A stretch of DNA of 13,648 bases, taken from assembly GCA_052034115.1 (NCBI GenBank), contig JBPOIZ010000128.1:1-13648 (forward strand), written 5' to 3'. Under the pieces are notes generated by a model. That model was not told the origin of the DNA. It searched no databases and worked only from the letters and a program-made list of their open reading frames with translations. A program made the position numbers and the translations under genes. The stretch comes from Lutibacillus sp052034115. GTDB lineage: Bacteria; Actinomycetota; Actinomycetes; Actinomycetales; Dermatophilaceae. Below, piece by piece: positions 6,564-13,060 of the stretch; positions within the stretch are counted from its first letter, which is position 1, and every line of letters begins with the position of its first letter.

Positions 6564-7706
6564 ATGGGACGGGCACGTCGGGCGCTGCGCATCGCGCAAT
6601 CGGCCGCCTATGGAGGCGGCGTCGGGGTGGCCGGCCTCGGCGCGATCGGCGCGTTGGGTTACGGGCTGCTCAAGGCCGAGGCCGCCATCGCCCGGATGGC
6701 GATCGGCACCCGTTTCGAGCGGGCCCCCATCGACGCCGGCTGGTATGCCGCCGCGCGCGTGGACCGCACCGTGGCACCGATCCACCTGGTCATCCTGGGC
6801 GACTCCTCGGCCGCCGGGCTCGGTGCGGCAACCCGCGGCGAGACGATCGGTGCCCGCCTGGCCCGTGGAGTCAGCGAGGTGGCCCGCCGCAGGGTCCATC
6901 TCGACAACGTCGCCGTGTCCGGCGCCAAGTCGATCGACCTCGACGTTCAGGTCGCCAACGCCCTGGATCTGCCGGGCCCGATCGACCTGGCCGTCATCAG
7001 CATCGGCGCCAACGACGTCACCCACCGGATCGACTCCGCCGTCGCCGTCCGGCACCTGGCCGCTGCCGTCAGATCGCTGCGGGAGGCCGGGGCGCAGGTC
7101 GTCGTCGCCACCTGCCCCGACCTCGGCACGGTCCAGCCGGTGCCCCAACCGTTGCGCCTCGTCGCCCGGCGCCTCGGACGCGACCTCGCAGCCGCCCAGA
7201 CCATTGCCGTCGTCGCGGCCGGCGGCCGCACCGTCTCGGTCGGGCACCTGCTCGGGCACGAGTTCGCGGCCCGGCCCGGGGAGTTGTTCAGCGAGGACCG
7301 GTTCCACCCCTCGGGTCGCGGGTATGCACGGGTGGCGGCGGTGCTGCTGCCCAGTGTCCTGGAGGCGCTCGGGCTCGCCGTGCCGGCCCGCCCCGGGACC
7401 GACCACGGGGACCTCACCCCGATCCGGGTCGAGCGGGCCGCTCGCGATGCGGCCCGGCGGCCCGGCACCGCGGTCGAGCCGGCCGGCACCACCTCCGCAC
7501 GACCCACCGATCGCGTGGTCCGAGTGTGGCGCGAACGACGCGGCCGGGGGCCGTCGGGGCCGAGCCAGGAGCATGCGGCACGGCATACGATCGAGGAAAC
7601 CGGCCGCGCAGAGGCGACCGGTGACCGAGGAGGAGTCCCGTGTCCGAGGCAGTCATCGTCGCCACCGCCCGCACCCCCATCGGACGGGCCTTCAAGGGCT
7701 CGCTGA
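6564..7706 (+). CDS. Exported/membrane-anchored SGNH (GDSL) family esterase
   Basis: This 380-residue protein starts with a basic segment and a Gly/Ala-rich hydrophobic helix (about 14-36), a signal peptide or anchor, so it probably acts at or outside the membrane. The SGNH blocks are all present: GDSSAAG with nucleophile S81, NVAVSGAKS with G120, IGANDV with N150, and DRFHPSGRGY with D245 and H248. It should hydrolyse esters or acyl groups; the natural substrate is unknown. The M. tuberculosis counterpart by position and motifs is Rv1075c, a described GDSL esterase next to fadA3. From about 270 on the chain is a low-complexity Arg/Pro/Gly tail, and the last 67 coding bases overlap the thiolase gene in another frame, so the very C-terminus may be poorly conserved or the product of a lost stop. 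ATG 6564 has GGAGG 8 nt upstream. Confidence 0.88.
   Translation: MGRARRALRIAQSAAYGGGVGVAGLGAIGALGYGLLKAEAAIARMAIGTRFERAPIDAGWYAAARVDRTVAPIHLVILGDSSAAGLGAATRGETIGARLARGVSEVARRRVHLDNVAVSGAKSIDLDVQVANALDLPGPIDLAVISIGANDVTHRIDSAVAVRHLAAAVRSLREAGAQVVVATCPDLGTVQPVPQPLRLVARRLGRDLAAAQTIAVVAAGGRTVSVGHLLGHEFAARPGELFSEDRFHPSGRGYARVAAVLLPSVLEALGLAVPARPGTDHGDLTPIRVERAARDAARRPGTAVEPAGTTSARPTDRVVRVWRERRGRGPSGPSQEHAARHTIEETGRAEATGDRGGVPCPRQSSSPPPAPPSDGPSRAR
7586..7591 (+). promoter_or_regulatory. Possible internal -10 box TACGAT for thiolase
   Basis: TACGAT lies inside the 3' end of the SGNH gene, about 50 nt before the thiolase GTG, and would give a ~42-nt leader containing GAGGAGGAG (7627-7635). No -35 is apparent. 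It could let the thiolase be expressed apart from the esterase. Confidence 0.35.
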
Positions 7707-8863
7707 AGGACGTCCGCCCCGACGACCTGTCGGCGCAGGTCATCGCGGCGGCGATGGCGAAGATCCCGGAGCTGGACCACGCCGACATCGATGACCTGTA
7801 CTGGGGGTGCGCCGAACCGTCCGGTCGCCACGGGTCGAACATGGCGCGCGTCATCGCCGTGCTCGCCGGCTGGGACCACGTCCCCGCTGCCACGGTGAAC
7901 CGGTTCTGCGCCTCCTCGGTCCAGACGACCCGGATGGCCTTCCACGCCATCAAGGCCGGCGAGGGCGACGTGTTCGTCTCCGGCGGCGTCGAGTGCGTCT
8001 CCCAGTACACGAACTGGGCCGGGGCCGGTGGCTCGGCGGCCGACGACCAGAACCCCCGGTTCGCCGACGCGCAGGCCCGAAGCGCCGCGATGGCCGCGTC
8101 GAACGAGACCTGGACCGACCCGCGCGAGCAGGGCCTGTTGCCTGACGTCTACCTCTCGATGGGCCAGACCGCAGAGAACGTCGCCACGTCCCGCGGGCTG
8201 AGCCGCCAGCGCCAGGACGAGTGGGGGGTCACGTCGCAAAACCGCGCGGAGGCTGCCATCGCGGCCGGCTTCTTCGCCGCCGAGATCGCGCCGGTGACGC
8301 TGCCCGACGGCACCCTCCACTCCACCGACGACGGCCCCCGCCCGGGGGTGACGCTGGAATCCATCGCCGGCCTGAAGACCGTGTTCCGGGAGAACGGCAC
8401 CATCACCGCCGGCAACTGCTGCCCCCTCAACGATGGCGCTGCCGCCGTCGTCGTCATGTCCGATCGCAAGGCCGCCGAGCTCGGCCTGACACCCCTCGCC
8501 CGCGTCGTCGCGACCGGCGTGTCCGGGCTCTCCCCCGAGATCATGGGCCTCGGCCCGGTCGAGGCGTCCCGGATGGCCCTGGCCAGGGCCGGTATGGCGA
8601 TCAGCGACCTGGACCTGTACGAGATCAACGAGGCCTTCGCGGTCCAGGTCCTGGCCAGCGCCGACGACCTGGGGATGGATCTGGACAAGCTCAACCGGTT
8701 CGGCGGGGCCATCGCGCTCGGGCACCCGTTCGGGTCGACCGGCGCCCGGATCACGACCACCCTGCTGCACGGCCTGCACGAGACCGACGGACAGTTCGGG
8801 CTCGAAACCATGTGTGTGGGCGGCGGCCAGGGCATGGCCATCATCTACGAGCGGCTCAGCTGA
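7640..8863 (+). CDS. Acetyl-CoA C-acyltransferase (thiolase), FadA3-like
   Basis: The 407-residue protein is a full-length thiolase, which cleaves 3-ketoacyl-CoA or, in reverse, joins two acetyl-CoA. The acylated cysteine is C90 in NRFCASSVQT, the second-domain signature NEAFA is at 330-334, the catalytic histidine is H362 in GGAIALGHPFGSTGAR (355-370) and the proton-shuttle cysteine is C392 in CVGGGQG. The active-site loop reads GNCCPLNDGAAA at 258-269, where the common form is GNAS-x-x-NDGAAA. Position beside the SGNH esterase and divergent cbs matches M. tuberculosis fadA3 (Rv1074c). GTG 7640 is supported by GAGGAGGAG ending 4 nt upstream and by the family start S-E-A-V-I-V-A-T-A-R-T-P. 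Chain-length preference (beta-oxidation or acetoacetyl-CoA) cannot be fixed here. Confidence 0.94.
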   Translation: MSEAVIVATARTPIGRAFKGSLKDVRPDDLSAQVIAAAMAKIPELDHADIDDLYWGCAEPSGRHGSNMARVIAVLAGWDHVPAATVNRFCASSVQTTRMAFHAIKAGEGDVFVSGGVECVSQYTNWAGAGGSAADDQNPRFADAQARSAAMAASNETWTDPREQGLLPDVYLSMGQTAENVATSRGLSRQRQDEWGVTSQNRAEAAIAAGFFAAEIAPVTLPDGTLHSTDDGPRPGVTLESIAGLKTVFRENGTITAGNCCPLNDGAAAVVVMSDRKAAELGLTPLARVVATGVSGLSPEIMGLGPVEASRMALARAGMAISDLDLYEINEAFAVQVLASADDLGMDLDKLNRFGGAIALGHPFGSTGARITTTLLHGLHETDGQFGLETMCVGGGQGMAIIYERLS

Positions 8864-8872
8864 GCCGCTCGT
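8847..8872. terminator. 26-bp perfect palindrome at thiolase 3' end, probable bidirectional terminator
   Basis: The two 13-bp arms (8847-8859 and 8860-8872) are exact inverse complements with no spacer, centred on AGCT. The thiolase stop codon (8861-8863) lies inside, and the convergent membrane-protein gene ends at 8876, only 12 bp from the thiolase stop. A very stable GC hairpin between two convergent genes is best read as a terminator serving both, although there is no T tract. Confidence 0.6.
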
Positions 8873-8875
8873 CGG

Positions 8876-9289
8876 TCAGAGCCCCGACGGGGAATCGGTG
8901 GGCACCGGCCCGTCGGGGGTGCGACCTAGACCCTGCAGGCCCTGTCCATCGGTGAGGTATTCCAACCCTTCCTTCGCAACCGGAAGTGCCTCGCCGGCGA
9001 CGTATCGAGTGGCCACGCCGAAGAAGCCGGCCATGAGCATCCACGCCGACAGTGCCCCCAGCGGCAGCCCGACGAAGAACATCCAGAACTTCGTCGGCCC
9101 CCCGGCGGACTCGTCGGACGAGAAGGGGTCAGCCGAGAAGGCCCCGAAGAAGTCGACGCCGGCAGTGACGATGAGCGCGAGGGCGACGACGCCGAGGACC
9201 AGTCCCCCGACGCGCATGGTGGTGCGGGCCGAGCCCTGCTGGGTCAGGGCGGGCGCGGGGCGCCGGGGGGAGGTCGAACGAATGGCCAT
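8876..9289 (-). CDS. Small two-helix membrane protein of unknown function
   Basis: This 137-residue protein has two predicted transmembrane helices, at about 26-48 (VGGLVLGVVALALIVTAGVD) and 68-91 (FWMFFVGLPLGALSAWMLMAG), joined by an acidic/Ser-rich loop (FSADPFSSDESAGGPTK). Both ends are probably cytoplasmic: a basic N-terminus and a C-terminal tail that ends in a Gly/Pro-rich segment. No domain is recognisable. The start at ATG 9289 has AAGGAG 6-7 nt upstream; longer in-frame starts run into the PfkB gene. It is the last gene of the run that begins with the Bax1-like gene, 31 bp after the PfkB stop, so a membrane role linked to that operon is possible but unproved. Confidence 0.75.
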   Translation of the reverse strand: MAIRSTSPRRPAPALTQQGSARTTMRVGGLVLGVVALALIVTAGVDFFGAFSADPFSSDESAGGPTKFWMFFVGLPLGALSAWMLMAGFFGVATRYVAGEALPVAKEGLEYLTDGQGLQGLGRTPDGPVPTDSPSGL

Positions 9290-9320
9290 CAAGGTCTCCT
9301 TCATCGTGGACGGACACCAT

Positions 9321-10247
9321 CTAGATGCCTGAGGGCCGCGAAAGGTTGCCGACCCGTTCGGAGATCCAGGCGCGCGTGCCGAACGACCGCACCGACCGCG
9401 CCGCGACACCTGACGCAGCTCGGATGAGTGAGCGGGGATCGACGGCGGCCAGGCCCGTCGGCAGCGCCCCCCAACGCACCAGCGCGGCACAGAAGGCGCC
9501 GTGGAAGATGTCGCCGGCACCCAGGGTGTCCACGACATCCACCACCGGTATGTCGACCTCGCCGCGCTGCATCCCCCATCGGTAGGCCACCGGGGCAGCC
9601 CCCTGGGTGACCAGGGCGTGATCGATCCCGGCCGACGCCAGGTGCTCCAGGACGTCCGCAGCGTCACGGCAGCCTCCGGGCCGGAAGTCTGCAGACGCCA
9701 CGACGACGTCGACATGGCTGAGCAGCTCGTCGGTGTGCGGCTTGACGCTGCCCGCATCCAGCACCCGGATCGCCTGGCCTTGGGCGGTCGCGAGGAGGGG
9801 CAGGGCCAGTTGCGGGTAATGGCCGTCGGCGAGGACGACGGCGTGCTCAGGAGCCACCAGCTGTGCCAGGTCGGCGGTCAGGACGGCCAAGCGGCGGTTC
9901 GAGGCGACGACGCTGCGTGCACCGGTGGCGGACACACTGATCGCCGAGGCGGCCAGTTCCTCCTCCGGTTCGGCCGCCCGATCCACCAGGCGCACCCCGT
10001 GGCGCCGCAGGTCGGCCTGCACCGCCATACCGAACGTCGAGCGGCCCACGGCGGTGACCAGCGTGGCCGGCACGCCGAGCGCGGCGCAGCAGACGGCGGC
10101 ATTGGTGGCCGGACCACCCGCGCAGACGAGCTGTGCGGTGGAGGTCGCCTTTTCGTTCGGTCCCGGCGCAACCTCAACCTGCTGGATCACATCCAGGGTC
10201 GCGACACCGACGAACAACGCGCCTGCCGGTGCCGTGGTCGACCTCAC
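9321..10247 (-). CDS. PfkB-family carbohydrate kinase
   Basis: The 308-residue product is a ribokinase/PfkB-fold sugar kinase, ATP-dependent and cytosolic. Visible signatures are LFVGVATLDVI at 11-21, the substrate-side GGPATNAA at 44-51 (PfkB signature 1 region), DAGSVKPHTDELL at 164-176 and the ATP/anion-hole motif DTLGAGDIFHGAF at 240-252 with D246 as catalytic base. The substrate cannot be read off; the DAGS-x-K/R-P form occurs in ketohexokinase- and sulfofructose-kinase-like members. The GTG at 10247 overlaps the TGA of the preceding 100-residue gene as GTGA, so it is translationally coupled to it. No transporter or regulator of a sugar pathway lies beside it, which makes a housekeeping or repair kinase as plausible as a catabolic one. 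Confidence 0.9.
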   Translation of the reverse strand: MRSTTAPAGALFVGVATLDVIQQVEVAPGPNEKATSTAQLVCAGGPATNAAVCCAALGVPATLVTAVGRSTFGMAVQADLRRHGVRLVDRAAEPEEELAASAISVSATGARSVVASNRRLAVLTADLAQLVAPEHAVVLADGHYPQLALPLLATAQGQAIRVLDAGSVKPHTDELLSHVDVVVASADFRPGGCRDAADVLEHLASAGIDHALVTQGAAPVAYRWGMQRGEVDIPVVDVVDTLGAGDIFHGAFCAALVRWGALPTGLAAVDPRSLIRAASGVAARSVRSFGTRAWISERVGNLSRPSGI

Positions 10248-10546
10248 GGCAGGGACCGCCGAAGGTCTGCGACGACCGCTGCCACCTCGGCGCCCGACAC
10301 CCCGGCAGCACAGGCGTCAAAGACCGTGACGACGAGCTGGTCCACGACCACGGCCGGCCCCAGATCGGGGAGCCGACCGCCGTCGGTCTCGGCGGCCGCA
10401 GCGGTGGCCTCGACCAGCCGCTGGGCGGCGCGGCGCACCGCGGCGGCCGCACCGACGGCATCGCCGACCGGTAGGACGAGCCACCGGTCGGCGATGCGGC
10501 GAAGGTCGCGGCGGACCTCGTCGGGGACGGGGTCGCCGAGCGACAT
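10244..10546 (-). CDS. Conserved-context hypothetical protein (100 aa)
   Basis: I do not recognise a family. The 100-residue product is Ala/Val/Arg-rich, has no signal peptide or clear membrane helix, no cysteine cluster and one cysteine only (in FDACAAG), and looks all-helical: residues 7-22 and 34-53 would be amphipathic helices, with a C-terminal helix at 83-98. It is probably real because it is stitched on both sides: its ATG shares one base with the stop of the Bax1-like gene (TGATG at 10548-10544), and its TGA overlaps the GTG of the PfkB kinase. Such coupling suggests a partner or regulator of one of the neighbours, which is inference only. Confidence 0.7.
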   Translation of the reverse strand: MSLGDPVPDEVRRDLRRIADRWLVLPVGDAVGAAAAVRRAAQRLVEATAAAAETDGGRLPDLGPAVVVDQLVVTVFDACAAGVSGAEVAAVVADLRRSLP

Positions 10547-11391
10547 CAGTCGCGCAGACGCGCGAGCAGACGCAGGATCTCGATGTACAGCCAGACCAGG
10601 CTGACGATCAGACCGTGGGCCAGCAGCCAGGAGTACCGCTGCGGTGCGCCGGCGGCGACGGCGTGCTCGATGGTGTCGAAGTCGACCGCCAGCGAGTACG
10701 ACGCCAGGCCGACGCCGAGGACGGAGATGAGGATGCCGAGCCCACCGCCGTTGCCGATGCCCCAGCCCTGCGTCCAGCCCATGACCTGGGTGAACAGGTT
10801 GACCAGGCTGAACAGCACGTAGCCGAGCAGGGCGAAGCCGAAGATGCGCCGGGAGCGGCTGGTCACCTTGATGAGTTTGGTGCGGTAGCCGATGAACATC
10901 CCGGCAAAGGTGCACACCGTGGCCAGGACCGCCGTGGCGACCAGCCCAGGGTAGGCAGACTCCATGACCGCCGAGATGGCCCCGACGAAGGCGCCCTCGA
11001 GCACCGCGTAGACGGCAATCAGCGGGACCGACACCTTCTTCATGAAGGCGATGGCCAGGCCGACGACCAGGGTGCCGAGCATGCCGCCCCACCACAGCGG
11101 GACCGCGGCGCTCGGGTTGACGTTGATGACGTAGACCCACGCCGCGGCGGCGACCCCGACGACGACGGCGAACAGTCCGAGGGTCTTCATGATGACGTCG
11201 TCGAAGGTCACCCGCCCGGCCTGAGTGGGCGTCGCCGGCGGCGCGTCATACATGTCCTGGAGCTGGGCGTTGGACGGCGCCGACTGGTATGGCGGTGCCG
11301 GCGTCGCGGTGCGGGGGCTGGCCCCGAAACCGGCATAACCGGAGCGCATGTCCTTCTCGACACGCTGGAAGACGGGGTTGTTACCCGGCAT
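10546..11391 (-). CDS. Bax inhibitor-1/YccA-like membrane protein
   Basis: The 281-residue protein has a Pro/Ala-rich soluble N-terminus (1-~62) beginning MPGNNPVFQRVEKD, a start typical of the actinobacterial Bax1-I group, followed by about seven transmembrane helices near 69-89, 96-116, 122-142, 148-168, 183-203, 217-237 and 256-276. The AVDFDTIEHAV segment after helix six (D238, D240) and the C-terminal YIEILRLLARL (E271) supply the acidic residues that in relatives such as B. subtilis YetJ form a pH-sensing calcium leak; here the second site is Glu rather than Asp. The bacterial role is unsettled. ATG 11391 has AAAGGAG 4-5 nt upstream; the longer frame to 11799 would run through the tRNA gene and is rejected. 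It heads the operon with the 100-aa protein, PfkB and the two-helix protein. Confidence 0.9.
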   Translation of the reverse strand: MPGNNPVFQRVEKDMRSGYAGFGASPRTATPAPPYQSAPSNAQLQDMYDAPPATPTQAGRVTFDDVIMKTLGLFAVVVGVAAAAWVYVINVNPSAAVPLWWGGMLGTLVVGLAIAFMKKVSVPLIAVYAVLEGAFVGAISAVMESAYPGLVATAVLATVCTFAGMFIGYRTKLIKVTSRSRRIFGFALLGYVLFSLVNLFTQVMGWTQGWGIGNGGGLGILISVLGVGLASYSLAVDFDTIEHAVAAGAPQRYSWLLAHGLIVSLVWLYIEILRLLARLRD

Positions 11392-11458
11392 GGGCACTCC
11401 TTTGGTGCACGTGGCGGCACCGGTCGGCACCACCGCTATTGAATCAGGCGTTTGAGCC

Positions 11459-11480
11459 CGGCGTTTTGTTCCCGACGCCG
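11459..11480 (-). terminator. Possible tRNA terminator hairpin
   Basis: Read on the minus strand, CGGCGT (11480-11475) and ACGCCG (11464-11459) can pair around a 10-nt loop. This lies 6 nt beyond the CCA end of the tRNA. There is no T tract and the stem is short, so read-through into the Bax1-like gene is also possible. Confidence 0.25.
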
Positions 11481-11485
11481 CGCTG

Positions 11486-11562
11486 TGGTGTCCCCGACGG
11501 GGGTCGAACCCGCACTGGTGCGATTTTAAGTCGCCTGCCTCTGCCGGTTGGGCTACGGGGAC
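11486..11562 (-). tRNA. tRNA with UAA anticodon (Leu), short variable loop, CCA encoded
   Basis: A full cloverleaf folds: acceptor GTCCCCG/CGGGGAC with seven pairs and A73, D-stem GCC/GGC with G18G19, anticodon loop CTTAAAA giving anticodon UAA, variable loop CCAGT and T-arm GCGGG-TTCGACC-CCCGT. CCA is encoded (11488-11486). The anticodon stem has a G27-A43 mismatch. The UAA anticodon, A73 and the Leu-like D-arm (three pairs, GGCAGA in the loop) point to leucine, but the variable region is only 5 nt, where normal bacterial tRNA-Leu carries a long extra arm. A minor or atypical Leu(UUA) tRNA is the best call. Confidence 0.85.
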
Positions 11563-11568
11563 ATGCCC

Positions 11569-11574
11569 AGGGTA
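11569..11574 (-). promoter_or_regulatory. -10 box TACCCT of the tRNA gene
   Basis: On the minus strand TACCCT is followed by exactly six bases (GGGCAT) and then G1 of the tRNA. It therefore sits at -12 to -7 if transcription begins on the mature 5' base. The -35 region (around 11592-11597) is poor. The box is in the 35-bp gap after the exopolyphosphatase stop. Confidence 0.55.
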
Positions 11575-11597
11575 TGCCGACCGCACCCGGGACGACG

Positions 11598-12545
11598 TCA
11601 GGCGATCGACAGCGCGATGCCGTCCAGAATGTCGTGCTCCGAGGTGATCGTCGCCGTCACCGCGGGGCTGCGCTGCGCCACCCGCTGGACGATCCTGGAC
11701 CACACCAGGGCGCCGGCCCCGATGACGTCGACCCGCCCAGGGTGCATCGACGGGATCGCCGCTCGCTGAGCCCGGCTCATCCGCAGCAAGGCGTCGCACG
11801 AGCCCAACACGGTGGGCAGGTCAAGCCGGGCCAGGTGCACCCGCTCAGGCTGATACTGCGGCAACCGAAGCGTGTATGCCGTCAGCGCCGTGATGCTGCC
11901 GGCCACACCGACCAGCGTGCCGATGCCCGACAGGTCCACCGTCTCCTCGGCTCGATCGAGGATCGCGTCGACATCTGCGGTGGCGGCCTCGATCTGGCCC
12001 TGCGTCGGCGGGTCGTCCACAAGGTGTCGCTCGGTCATCCGCACACAGCCCATGTCCACCGAGATGACCTGCTCGGCCTCCGTTCGCCCCCGCACCAACT
12101 CGGTCGAGCCGCCCCCGATGTCCACCAGCAGGTAGGGCGCCAGGGCACCGCTGGCCGAGACGTCCCCGGTGGCCCCACGGAACGACAGCCCCGCCTCTTC
12201 GCGCCCGGAGATGACCTCCGGCACGGTGCCGAATTCCGCAAAGGCCGCGGTGACCCCGGCGACGAACTCATGAGCGTTGGCGGCGTCTCGGGCGGCCGAG
12301 GTGGCTACAAAGCGGGTGGCCCCGACCCCGAGGTCACGGCATTGCTGGGCATACTCCCGGCACATGGCCACGGTGCGCTCCATCGCGGCGTCGTCGATCC
12401 GTCCGGTCTTGTCGACGCCGTAGCCGAGCCGGACGATCTCCATGCGACGCACGACGTCGCGCAGCTGCCCGGGCCCGACGACATCGGCGACGAGGAGCCG
12501 GATGGAATTGGTGCCGCAGTCGAGTGCGGCGATGCGGGAGGTCAT
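11598..12545 (-). CDS. ppx: Exopolyphosphatase / Ppx-GppA family phosphatase
   Basis: The 315-residue protein belongs to the ASKHA-fold Ppx/GppA family, which removes terminal phosphate from polyphosphate or the 5' phosphate of pppGpp in the cytosol. Seen are the phosphate-1 loop ALDCGTNSIRLLV (7-19), RFVATSAARDA (78-88), the catalytic-glutamate segment ISGREEA (112-118) and the phosphate-2 loop LLVDIGGGSTEL (139-150), then GVAGSITAL. At about 315 residues it has only the two N-terminal domains, as in the short actinobacterial enzymes, and lacks the HD-like C-terminal domains of E. coli PPX. Its place after ftsB and DUF501 matches M. tuberculosis Rv1026 (PPX2), which favours short polyphosphate. 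ATG 12545 overlaps the upstream stop as ATGA, with GGAG 7 nt before it. Confidence 0.93.
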   Translation of the reverse strand: MTSRIAALDCGTNSIRLLVADVVGPGQLRDVVRRMEIVRLGYGVDKTGRIDDAAMERTVAMCREYAQQCRDLGVGATRFVATSAARDAANAHEFVAGVTAAFAEFGTVPEVISGREEAGLSFRGATGDVSASGALAPYLLVDIGGGSTELVRGRTEAEQVISVDMGCVRMTERHLVDDPPTQGQIEAATADVDAILDRAEETVDLSGIGTLVGVAGSITALTAYTLRLPQYQPERVHLARLDLPTVLGSCDALLRMSRAQRAAIPSMHPGRVDVIGAGALVWSRIVQRVAQRSPAVTATITSEHDILDGIALSIA

Positions 12546-13060
12546 GGCTCACTCCGGGGGATGGGATCGGACGCACTGTCGGATGTGCACGGATGGTCCT
12601 GCCACCAGCGTGGCAGAAGATCGAGCGCCTCGTCCCCGAGCGGGTTGACCCCTGGCCCGGCCGCCAGGGAGTGAGCGATGAGGACATGGAGGCATTTGAC
12701 CCGGGTGGGCATCCCTCCCGCGGAGATGCCGCGGAGCACCGCGACCTCGCCCAGCTCGTCGCGCGAGGCCAAGTAGGCCCGATGCGCGGACTCGTAGCGG
12801 GCAGCCAACTCAGGGTCGGTGACCAATCGCTGCGTCATCTGCGCCATGACGCCGGAGGATTCCAGGGTGCTGATCGCGGCGGTCAGCCGCGGACACGTGG
12901 CATAGAACGTCGTGGGGAACGGGGTGCCGTCGGGCAGCACCGGGCTGGTGCGGACCACGGCAGGCTCCCCGCACGGGCAACGATGCGCCACGTCGATCAC
13001 CCCCCGAGGTGCCCGGCCGAGCTGCCGCTCGACGGCTCGCAGGTCCTCCGCAGCGGTCAC
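12542..13060 (-). CDS. DUF501 family protein
   Basis: With the GTG at 13060 the product has 172 residues, the usual DUF501 length. Conserved blocks are visible: QLGR-x-PRG near the N-terminus (13-20), HRCPCGEPAVVRTSPVLPDGTPFPT (26-50, given as its H-x-C-x-C core and the P-DG-PFPT segment), FYATCPRL (52-59) and GGMPTRVKCLHVLIAH (115-130) followed by NPLGDEAL. H26, C28, C30, C56, C123, H125 and H130 could bind a metal, which is inference. The function is unknown. The start was chosen because GTGA overlaps the ftsB stop at 13057; the longer in-frame start at 13153 would run 90 bp into ftsB. Its own TGA overlaps the ppx ATG. The ftsB-DUF501-ppx order is the same in M. tuberculosis (Rv1024-Rv1026). 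Confidence 0.9.
   Translation of the reverse strand: MTAAEDLRAVERQLGRAPRGVIDVAHRCPCGEPAVVRTSPVLPDGTPFPTTFYATCPRLTAAISTLESSGVMAQMTQRLVTDPELAARYESAHRAYLASRDELGEVAVLRGISAGGMPTRVKCLHVLIAHSLAAGPGVNPLGDEALDLLPRWWQDHPCTSDSASDPIPRSEP

Noticed and set aside
6947..8779. Minus-strand 610-codon open frame opposite the SGNH and thiolase genes
   Set aside because: It spans two genes with conserved catalytic motifs on the other strand and shows only low-complexity antisense composition.
11392..11799. N-terminal extension of the Bax1-like gene to 11799
   Set aside because: The extension would translate through the tRNA and part of ppx; the ATG at 11391 has a good ribosome site and the family start.
11289..12674. 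Plus-strand 461-codon open frame across the tRNA and ppx
   Set aside because: It runs antisense through a tRNA gene and a conserved phosphatase, so it cannot be a real coding gene.
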